From: Rhinopomastus cyanomelas
Lineage: Eukaryota > Chordata > Aves > Bucerotiformes > Rhinopomastidae
Direction: 5' to 3'
Assembly: GCA_013400115.1 (NCBI GenBank)
Contig: VXBP01002796.1
Span: 310,001 to 374,000, forward strand
DNA length: 64,000 nucleotides
The translations under genes were made by a program, and so were the position numbers. Below, piece after piece: positions 46,437 to 56,200 of the stretch. The notes under the pieces were generated by a model, which did not search any database, had not been told where the DNA came from, and saw nothing but the letters and a program-made list of their open reading frames with translations. The stretch's first letter is position 1. Every line of letters begins with the position of its first letter.

Positions 46437-47204
46437 AGGAAGTGAACAGGCAGAGGACCATTGACTGAGAGAAGAACCATGAAACTCTGCAAACAAAGTT
46501 TAAGCACTGGTTTTGCCAAACAAAAGCTTTCACTTGGAAAAGACACTTGTTTTTCAGTCGTACATTCCTAGCATTAGATCATTAAGTCAATATTTGGGCA
46601 TGTAAATAAGCATATCTTGGCATTTAGGAGTACCAGAAAATCCCACCCTGGAGAGAGGATACAAATCATTTCAGTTACTCTGCATTTTTATGTTGTTATC
46701 TATGGATATATTTCGTTATCCAGTGCTAGACATCGAGATAAAACATTTGGGGCAAAAATCAAAGTTAAGGTATGTTAACACAAAAAATGCAATGATATTG
46801 TAAAGTACAGAAACCCAACTATAAAAGTTTCCAAGGTTTGGGTTTTTTTTTTTATACTACACATTCATCTGTTCAGTAGTGCCTTCTTTTGTTATAATAA
46901 GCATTAGAGGAGAACACTTGCTATGAAGTGGAAGATTCATTAGGAAACAAGAGAACTATTTGCAGCTCTAAGAAGCTACTTGCAAACACACCTTCCCTCT
47001 CACACTGTCTCTAGTGATAAGATTTTATAAGCAGTGTTGGTTCACCCAAGAGAAACACTGTCTTCCTAAGATCTTCAGGGTACAGTAATGATACAGACAG
47101 TGGCACACACTGTCATGCAGTTTCAGTTATCTAACCAAGCTGTTTCTTCTCTGAAGGTTGGGACACAATGTAGGAACCTACTCTAAGTCACTCATCAGAA
47201 GAAC

Positions 47205-47963
47205 CCCTGGGTTGATGGGCTGAGGCCAACGGTATGAGATTCAACAAGACAAAGTGCAGGATCCTACATTTTGGCCACAACAACCTGCTGCATCACCACA
47301 GACTGGAGAACAGCCTGGTAGAGAGGGACCTGGGAGTACTGGTTGACAACCAGCTGACCAGGAACCAGCAGTGTGCCCAGGTGGCATGAAAGATCAATGG
47401 CATCCTGGCTTGTGTTGCCAGTAGGACTAAGGACGTAATTCTCCCTCTGTACTGGGCACTGGCAAGGCCTCATCTTGAGTACTGGGGACAGTTCTGGGCC
47501 ACTCACTTCAACAAAGAGATGGCGGATCCAGAGGATCGATGAGGTTAAGGAAGGGACTGGATAGAAAGTCTTATGAGGAGAGGCTGAAGGAGCTGGGGTT
47601 ATTTAGCCTGGAGGAGGCTCAGGAGAGACCTTATCACTATATCTGAAGGGAAGTTGTAGATAGATGGAGGTTGGTCTCTTCTCTCAGGCAGCTAGTGACA
47701 GGATGAGAGGGCAGGGCTGAACTGCACTAGGGGAGGGTTAGGTTGGATATTAAGAAGCACTTCCTTGTGGAAAGAGTGATTAGACATCAGAATGGACCGC
47801 CCAGGGAGGTGATGGAGTCACCATCCCTGGAAGTGTTTAAGGAGAGACTGGAAAAGACAGTGCCCTGGTCTAGTTGACTGTGGTGATGTTAGGTCATAGG
47901 CTGGAGTTGATGATCACTGAGGTCTTTTCCAGCCTCAATAATTCTGTGATTCTGTGATTTGCA
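47205..47963 (+). mobile_element. Older CR1 with ORF2 3' end
   Basis: About 760 bp: CAACAAGACAAAGTGCAGG, GGAACCAGCAGTGTGCCCAG, GAGGAGAGGCTGAAGGAGCT, CCGCCCAGGGAGGTGATGG and AGGTCTTTTCCAGCCTC to TTCTGTGATTCTGTGAT. The coding part is frameshifted and dead. Confidence 0.9.
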
Positions 47964-48453
47964 TCTCAGGTCTTGTCTCATTGTTTACCTTGCCTTCATC
48001 AAAAGAATGAACGAATTATTTTATAGTAATTTGCAAAGTGTTTTAGCTTTATCTGCAGAAAATAATTTGAGGAGGGCAAGATTTCTTACACTGAAAAGTA
48101 ATTAAGTGAAGCTGCCATATCACCTTTCCCAGATTCTATGAATTACTGCTAACTACCAAATTCAATAAATCAATCATAAGGAAAGCTGCAGCTTTCTCCT
48201 TAAATCCAGATAATGCTATGGAAGAATAAGATCAAGGGTGGCACATAAAAGAAATGTTATAAAAACACAAGTAAAAGGGATTTCACAGATTTGGTTATGT
48301 CATGCTTGAAATCACCTCTTAGATGTGGTATTAACAAGGCAAACATTTACACTAGATGGAAATGCAAACGAAATTAAAAGGATTATGTCAAGTGATGAAA
48401 TGAGTGAAATAATCTTTCAGTCTGTCATCTGTCATGTTAGCTGCAGAGGCATA

Positions 48454-48726
48454 CAGGATCACAGAGCATTAGGGATTGGAAGGGACCTCGAAAGATCATC
48501 TAGTCCAGTGCTCTGTCAGCCTCACTGGGAAGAAGTTCCTTCTCTTACTGATGTGGAATCTCCTGTGTTCCAGCTCATACCCATTGCCCCTTGTCCTATC
48601 ACTAGATGACACTGAGAAGAGCCCAGCTCCATCCTCCTGACACCCACCCTTCACATATTTATAGATATTAATGAGGTCACCCCTCAGTCTCCTCCAAGCT
48701 AAAGAGACCCAGCTCCCTCAGCCTTT
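48454..48726 (-). mobile_element. CR1 (type A) body of headed copy 2
   Basis: Same layout as the copy 2.3 kb to the left, but with an internal deletion of roughly 95 bp after CATCTAGTCCA and a 5-bp deletion in CTCCTCTTCTCC. The bodies of the two copies differ at about 25 of 230 positions by my count, while the heads are identical. Confidence 0.9.
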
Positions 48727-48778
48727 CAGCATAAAACACCACAAGGACACCATTATTTCTCCTTAGTCCAGTCTTTCA
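48727..48778 (-). repeat. 52-bp non-CR1 head module, copy 2
   Basis: Same 52 bases as 46385-46436, with the same junction to the CR1 body (AGCCTTT|CAGCATAAAAC on the plus strand) and the same outer end (...AGTCCAGTCTTTCA). The flanks outside are unrelated in the two copies. Confidence 0.8.
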
Positions 48779-49066
48779 TGTATTTATAACAATTCAATAT
48801 ATAAACATATTTGACTCTGAAGACTTTAATCAAGTGCTAGTACAAGAAATAATTATACATTCTAACCCGAAACACTAAGGACATCTTAATGATAAAACAT
48901 CCTGTCTAGTAAGTTTATTCAGTTTAATTTGGAATGTTTTAGAGAAGCAGATCTTTTCACTTTTAGCTGTGGATTCTATTAACATCCTAGCAAAATTAAA
49001 AGTATTAGAAAAGAACAAACAGATATTTTCTTAATATTAGTATAGATGTTTATATTAGTATTATCA

Positions 49067-49144
49067 CAAAATCATAGACTCATTAGGGATTGGAAGGGAC
49101 CTCAAAAGATCATGTAGTCCAATCCCCCTGCAACAGCAGGATCA
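49067..49144 (-). mobile_element. CR1 (type A) tail
   Basis: AAATCATAGACTCATTAGGG to CCCCCTGCAACAGCAGGATC, about 78 bp. Its broken 5' end runs straight into a palindromic tandem repeat. Confidence 0.88.
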
Positions 49145-49184
49145 CTAGGAGTATTATATACTCCTAGTATTATATACTCCTAGT
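49144..49184 (+). repeat. Palindromic tandem repeat
   Basis: CTAGGAGTATTATATACTCC, then TAG and a second TATTATATACTCCTAG. Two 16-bp tandem units whose ends pair with CTAGGAGTAT, giving a possible hairpin. Confidence 0.75.
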
Positions 49185-49739
49185 ACCTGCTCTGAGCACT
49201 CGTCACATGTTGTACTAATTGTACATTAGGCAATCGTGCATTAGTACCTTAAAAAATGTTAGGCTAAAGATGACTCTGTAACGAAACACCATGGGGAATG
49301 ATTCATGTAGAATTTTTATGATAACTTTATAGACAGGTGCCTGAAATGATGACACTTGCTGAAATGATGGTGCTGAGTCACAGGGCAGCTGCATTGCTTC
49401 TGGCATGACCTGGGAGCACCTGGAGCGCTGTGTCCCTCTTTGAGGGTTTGTCCCTACTTAGGCAGTAAGTGTCTTTAGGCAGCACCAAAAGCAGCACCAC
49501 CTGCTAGTAGAAAATGCTTATCGATCCCCTGCTGCTCTGAAAATACCTCAGGAACAGCAGCATGGGGAGGAAGGTGTTCCCCTCTCCCCTAACCATGTTG
49601 GTGATCGTAGCAGTGACAAGGGGGGCCTGAAAGACAAACAGCTGTGAAACCAACTCACTGCAAGAACCGAATTCTAGTCACTTTGGGACGGAAAGAGGCT
49701 TCTGATAGCCCATAAAAGGGCAGTGGCTCCTGGCAGCAG

Positions 49740-50280
49740 CCTGTATGGAAATGCCAGTGGCAGTGGAAGGGCAGCAGCAACCGGAGCATCTCCTCCTCCC
49801 CAGCAGCCTACCTCGCGGGCCTGTCTGTGTGTCCTTTAGCCGTCTATCGCAGCACCTGCCCGGGTGTGGAGAGCAGCAGCGCGGAGGCGGCACGGCAGGA
49901 GGTGCCTGGAGCCCTGCAGGGAGGCGTCAGTCCACCGCCGTGGTGGCCACTTCCTCCCCGCTCCACTCCCAGCCCCGCGTACGGCAGCCCTCCCTTCCCT
50001 CCCCAGCTGCCCAAAATGAACTGGGTCGGCGGCAGCCGGTGAGTAAAACGCTCCAATGGCTTCCAAACCCGGCTCCAGCCCCAGTGTTTCCGCACAGTGT
50101 GTGTGAGAGCCCCGGTGTCCCCTGCTGGGCCGGGCCCTGTGAGGAGGTGCCCTCCCGCCCCGGCCTTGGCGGGTCCCGTTTGGCCTAGAGCCCTCCGCTG
50201 AGCGCGGCTGGGCGCGGCTCTTCCTCCTGGGCCTTCCCTCGGCCCCTGGCGAATGGCCGCGCACACCGTGGCCAAAGATG
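49740..50280 (+). promoter_or_regulatory. REDIC1: CpG-island promoter and 5' UTR of REDIC1
   Basis: A second GC- and CpG-rich block surrounded by AT-rich DNA, containing the REDIC1 start codon at 50016. The overlapping long frames on both strands are compositional. The upstream edge (about 49740) is a probable transcription start zone. Confidence 0.75.
50016..50038 (+). CDS. REDIC1: REDIC1 exon 1 (coding part)
   Basis: The ATG at 50016 encodes MNWVGGS plus two bases of Arg, ending AGCCG before the donor GTGAGT. It lies in a CpG island and the ATG context is CCAAAATGA. A very short first coding exon is also the human layout. Confidence 0.93.
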
Positions 50281-53200
50281 TCTAGTTAGTGACAGTCACC
50301 AGAACACTAAAATAATCACCGAGCTGTAGTGTTAAAAACACGGGTTATACACAGTTGCTGTGCATAATGGGCCGTCTGCCTGCTGCACAGTTAATCCTCA
50401 CAGAATTTGACAGCCACTTGGAAGTAGCTTTGCTGAAGGCAGCTTTATAATCATCCAGACCCTGTGCAGAATCAAACTAAAAGAATGCCCGACCCATTGG
50501 GGGTGGTCCTGGCAAAATGAGGTTTCTAGGAATTGCCTGTGTGAAGCAGGATGAAGGGAGAGCTTCAGTTACAAAAACATCAGCCACCCCAACTTTGTCC
50601 TACATCCCTGTCTGTGATACTGTTCTGCCTGTAGGAAAAAGCAGCATGTAGGAGTGTTGCACTGGCTTAGCAAAGAGCAAATAATCCTGCTGCTTTCTGC
50701 TGCTGGTAATTATCTGTCAGGTTTCCCTGGGTCAGTGGGGTTTGTATTTCAGATGTATTTCAGAAAAACCATGTGTTAACTGGGGCTTATACCCACTATG
50801 AGGGTAAATGTTATGTGCAATATGTTTAGAAAGCATGTTGTAACAGAGCATAATGAAACCTACCCCACCCCAACTTAATTCCAGGGGATACTCTGTACTT
50901 CTAACTCTCAAAAAAAGTCCTATCTCACACAAGAGTTGCAGCCACCCTGCCCACAGCAGTAACCCAATGCTCCCACTTTATAGACCATACCCTATAGGCA
51001 GTTCATTTAAGACTGTGTTTAACAAATGGGATATATAGTTTTAGGTATCTCTGTGCACAAAAACCATCAGACTGACAAAACTTGTAGTGACAGTGTATTT
51101 TTCTAACCTGTTTTACAAAATGTTCACAAAATTCTGTAAAGTCCCCAAAAGTAGAAACTTGTATCACACTGCTGTATTTTCTCTGCTGGTATGGTTTTCT
51201 AACAGTTGTGGCATGACAAAGACAGGCTAAATTCATATATTTTTTATAATAAAATAATTTCTTATATACATTTCTTATATATTAATTTTGTATATAAATT
51301 AATAGATTTCTAATAATCTTTTAACAAATAATTGAAATGTTGCATTACAAATGTAGAAATGTTTTCCCTTCAGAATGTTCGATGTATTTGGTAGCCCTAA
51401 GAAAGAATGTGGTCCTGTATTTACCTGAGTAAACCAGGCTCAGCCAAAGTGACTTCAGCAGAAATAGGTTGACTTTACTTTGTGAAGATCTGATCTATTA
51501 CAACATAAGTAATGTAACATGTTCAACTACTAAATTCAAGAGAAATTCAAGCCATGACTCACAATTAAAACAGTTAAAACTTGCATCTTTCAGGAGCAGA
51601 ATCATATTAAAGCAGGAAAAGAGAAAGCAAAAGGTAAGCAGTTCTAGCAGTCTTGCATTTTCTATCATGATATAAATACTGAAACTGGTTCACGTAGCAG
51701 AAACTTTCAGAACGTTTGCAGTTAGACTCAAGACTAGTGGAGCACTTGTGATGCGTTTGCCTCACTGTGTGTATCTGTCGGACAGAAGTCTTGTTCTAGG
51801 TTTACCACACTGAATTCCAGCAGAGTGAGGATAGGAGAAGGCCTGAATGAATGAATGAATGTGCCCAATTTAAGTTTTACTCAATTATATTTAAAACTCG
51901 CCTGGATATGTTCCTGTGCAACTTGGTCTAGGTGATCCAGCTCTGGCAGGAGGATTGGACTAGATGATCTTTCAAGGTGCCTTCCAATCCCTAGTGATTC
52001 TATGATATTTTGTTGGTATGTGCTGACACATGGAATTGCTTGAAGCCTCACAGTGACAACCGTGTGGTCAGCTAGCCCAACTCACATACACACAGCTGCT
52101 TTTTCAGGCTACATAAAAGAAGGTTAGGCTCGTTGAAGTACTTTGTTCTGGCATTTTCAAAAGTGTCAAGAGGATGGAGACAGGCTCTTCTGAATGTCAT
52201 CTAGTGATAGGACAAGGGCAGTGGGTGTGAGCTGGAACACAGGAGGTTCCACATCAGTCTGAGAAGGAACTTCTTCCCAGTGAGGGTGACAGAGCACTGG
52301 AAGGGGCTGCCCAGGGGAGTTGTGGAGTCTCCTTCTCTGGAGACATTTAAAACTCACCTGGATGACTTAAGTGACTTGTTCTAGGTGATCCTGCTGTGTC
52401 ACGGGGATTGGACTAGAAGATCTTTCGAGGTCCCTTCCAATCCCTAATGTTCTGCGATTAACTGAAGAACGAGTATATTCCATAGATGATAATATTCTAG
52501 ATGATCGTGATATAATAGATTACTCTGGAAAATACCAATTAAAATGTTTGTTATGGTAATTACATGTAACCTGCATTCATGACAGGAATTACATTTCAGA
52601 AGAAAAGCCAGTGCTATGTTGTGTTTTGCCATAACCTTCAGGTCTCATTATATTTCTTGCAGTTAAAGTAAAAAAAATCTTACTGGTTTTATTTATTTTT
52701 ATGCTGTGGTCGATGATTTTACGGTGATCATTAATAGCCTTCTACAAAATGAAGAGTTTTGTTTCCCAAATTCTCCAGAATTATCTCTGTGTGTCAATCA
52801 TGTAACTTTTTCATTCCTTGCAACAAATTCCCAGTCTTAGAGATTTTTCTTCATTGCTTTTAAATCTTGTTTTTGGGTCACAAGACTACCTTCTATGTCA
52901 AGAAAGAGCAGTTTGGAGAACAAGAACACCTTTGTGTCATTAGAGATGTCTGTGTGTATGTAATCTTGATGATTTATTTGCTTTTCTTAGTTTACAAGCT
53001 GCCTAAAAAAAAGTTTAAAAATTCTAAATACTTTTTTCCCATGCAGTGTTTTGCTATGTCTTTTATTTTGAAGATCATACACAAAGGTTGAGGCATGAGT
53101 GTTTAAGGACTAAGCTTTTGGCATCAAGAGATGTTTTTATTCTGACCACATTATACTTACAGTCCTTTACAAGACATGAAAAAATAAATGTAATAACAGT

Positions 53201-56200
53201 AGGTGAGTGTGAGAATGCAGATAGATTAAATCATGTGCTTTTATTATTATGAATTAACCAAGTCTTACAAGCTAATTTCAGAAGAGCTGTCCTTGCTGTT
53301 AACATCTTGTTGAAGCTTCTGTCAAAAACTTAGTCTCTCTTTTAAAAAATCCAGGAATATTTTGAAAAGAAGAAACTTAAATCGAAGATGCAGCTTCTGG
53401 GAGTATCATCTTCTAAAAGTTCAGCATTCAATTTAGATCTCCTCAGTCTCTATGTTGTTAACCAGGTATCAACCAAAAATGACAAGACTGGTGAGTTTAG
53501 TCTAAGTGTTCTGACTTCACAATTAACTGAATCAGTGATCCTTAATAATACTGATGTTATTTTAGTTCTTGTTCTTCCACTTACACCTTAATGGTAAAAA
53601 AGTGGTACTTTAAAATAAAAGAATGTGAGTAAATACAAACATGATGATTGAATAAGAAGTTAGGACATTAGATGCATCAAATAACCTTGACTACTGCCTA
53701 GGTCACATTTAAAGCCTTGTGCATTTATGCACCTTCCTCGTTCAACTTATCAATTTTACCCTACATCCATAGCTTTTTCTCTTTGCTATCAGATGGTTCT
53801 CTTTGTAGGCCACTACCTTTTCCATCGCTTTTGGGAGCCATTTGAAGTAGTCTGTCTGTTCTACCCTTAGGGTCTTTCCTAAAATCCATAAATAGGCTTT
53901 TACAACTTGAATCCTAACTCTTTACATGAAGATATTGTGTGCAGGGACATGGTTTAGTGGTGATTTGGTAGCTACTTGGTGAAAGGTTGGGCTCGGTGAC
54001 CTCAAAGGACTCTTCAAATCAAAACAAGTCAGTGATTCTGTGATTCTTATTCTCTGTGACATATTCGTAAATCAGACTGTGGAGGAGTTGTTGTCCTGTG
54101 CTCAGCAAGATTAGAAGGTGACTGAGGAAGGTAACAGAGCCTGTCTACACACAGCAGCTGACTATATATGATTTTTATTATAATGCCATTTAGAAGAGAG
54201 CTCTTGTATTACTAGTAACAAAGAAAACATATAAATGACTTTAAATGGAATAAAGAGACCTAAAATGAGCCCAGAGGAGTGGGTGAGAAGACACAGAGAT
54301 GGAATATTGGATTAGCTGAGCAGGGTTGGGCCTGGTTTGTATGTGGATGGGAGACAATCTGGGTACACCAGGTGCTGTAGGCTTACTCTGCTCCAGTAGA
54401 GAGAGTTGAACTTAGATGATCTTTCAAGGTCCCTTCCAACCTGTAACATTCTGTGATTCTGTAAAACAACAGCTGTCGTGTTCTAATGAAAATTTAGGAA
54501 GCTCAAACCTTGAAGCCCAGCAGTGACTCTCCAAATACTTTCATTGTAGAGAGTGTAAAGAAGCCAGTTCATCACATTGACATCACAGAGAATGTAAAAT
54601 TACCTGCTAGGAGGCACAACGTAGAGCTTCCCACGTCACCGCCACGTACACAGCATATGTCCAACTTAGACGAAATCCAGAACAGGTACTTGTATAAAAC
54701 AGACAGCAGCTAAGATATAATGAAGTTTTGGAAAAATATGTCATGGTGGGTTTGTATTTGGGGTATTAAGTAAACATAGTGTTCTAAGACAAAGAGGCTT
54801 CACAATCACTTCTGCCAGCTCCACGTTACCATGAGTAAATAAGCGTGTTCTAAACGAAAGACAGCACAGAAAACCAAGGGATTAAGAAAAATCTTTACTC
54901 ATGTGCTCACTTTGGCAGCACATGTACTAAAATGGGAACGATACAGAGAATGTTAACATGGCCCCTGTGAAAGGATGATATGCAAATTCATGAAGCATTC
55001 CATATTCTGTCCAGTTCTGGGACTCTCAGTACAAGAGGGACACAGAACTGCCGGAGAGAGTCCACCGCAGAGCCACAAAGATGATGAAGGGAGTGGAACA
55101 CCTCCCTGATGAGGAGAGGCTGAGGGAGCTGTGTCTCTTAAGTTTGGAGAAACAGAGACTAAGGAGTGACCTCATTAATGTCTATAAATATGTGAAGGGC
55201 AGGTGACAGGAGGATGGAGCCAGACTCTTCTTGGTGTCATCTAATGATAGGACAAGGGACAATGGGTGTCAGCTGGAACATAGGAGGTTCCACATCAATA
55301 TGAGAAGGAACTTCTTCATGGTGAGGGTGATGGGGCACTGGAATGGGCTGCCCAGGGGGGTTGTGGAGTTTCTGTCTCTGGAGATGTTTAAAGCCCAGCC
55401 TGGATGTATTCCTGTGTGACTTGCTGTAAGTAATCCTACTGTGGCAGGGGGATTGGACTGGTGATCTTTCAAGGTCTCTTCCAATCCCTAGTGTTGTGTG
55501 ATTCTATGTTAGGTACATGTACAAGATTTATCTCACAAAGCAGCCTATTCAAACAGCATTTTCAAACGTACAGAGTTTTTGCCTACAGTGACTGACACAC
55601 ACACACACACACACACACACAGTCTGCTCATAACTTCTTTAGAATCTGGCCTTTTAAACATCCTGTGGAAAAATATTCTTGGATTATTTTAAAATTAAGA
55701 TTCAGATAGTTTGTATTCTTACAGATGTTGTATTTCATGGGCTGTTTCTATTCATTTTACAAGGTTACAACAGCAAGTATTGGACAGCAGAAAGCAGCAT
55801 CTCTCAGAGAAAGTAAAATACCAGCATAATGTAAGCAGGTTTATCCTCATCACTGATGTAAAGCTGAAAATGTGCAGCAATGGCTGTATTTTTAAGTGAT
55901 ACTTTAAAAGAGCAACCAAATCTCATGGGTACTGAAACATGTGAAGTTTTCCTCTTTAAGGCTGTGTTGGTGTTGTTTGCCAGTCACATTTTGTATGTTT
56001 TCTCACTATTTTTTATGTATTTCTTAAAAGGCTTGATTTGTTTTAGGCATTTTCCAAAACACTTAAGAATATCTGTGCTCTAAGCCAGTCACAAACAACA
56101 AAAATTATGGGAAAGAGACTGAGGCAAATGGTGGGTAAACTAAAACAATATGCAGAAAAACTTAAATGTGGGAAGCATAGACAGGAGTGAGTTGTCAAGA

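Larger units (their letters stand above)
39211..49739. other. Intergenic region between ABCD2 and REDIC1
   Basis: CR1 copies at 39530, 41135, 42014, 44062, 45979, 47205, 48454 and 49067. No coding gene or RNA is supported in 39839-41134, 42313-44061, 44771-45978, 46437-47204, 47964-48453 or 49185-49739. Confidence 0.8.
50039..53354 (+). other. REDIC1: REDIC1 introns 1 and 2
   Basis: Intron 1 (50039-51593) begins in the CpG island and then becomes AT-rich without clear repeats. Intron 2 (51634-53354) has two CR1 copies, then about 0.9 kb of AT-rich sequence with nothing recognisable. Confidence 0.8.

Noticed and set aside
49745..50275. Open frames of 140-147 codons on both strands around REDIC1 exon 1
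   Set aside because: Same compositional effect. The real coding sequence is the short MNWVGGSR exon.
54903..55006. Functional U6 snRNA gene
   Set aside because: No TATA box or PSE upstream, many CpG-decay changes, and direct fusion to CR1.
55831..55838. Alternative donor for REDIC1 exon 5 (GTTTAT at 55839) that would allow direct joining to exon 7
   Set aside because: The donor at 55831 (GTAAGC) is much stronger, and the exon at 56636-56742 restores the phase perfectly.
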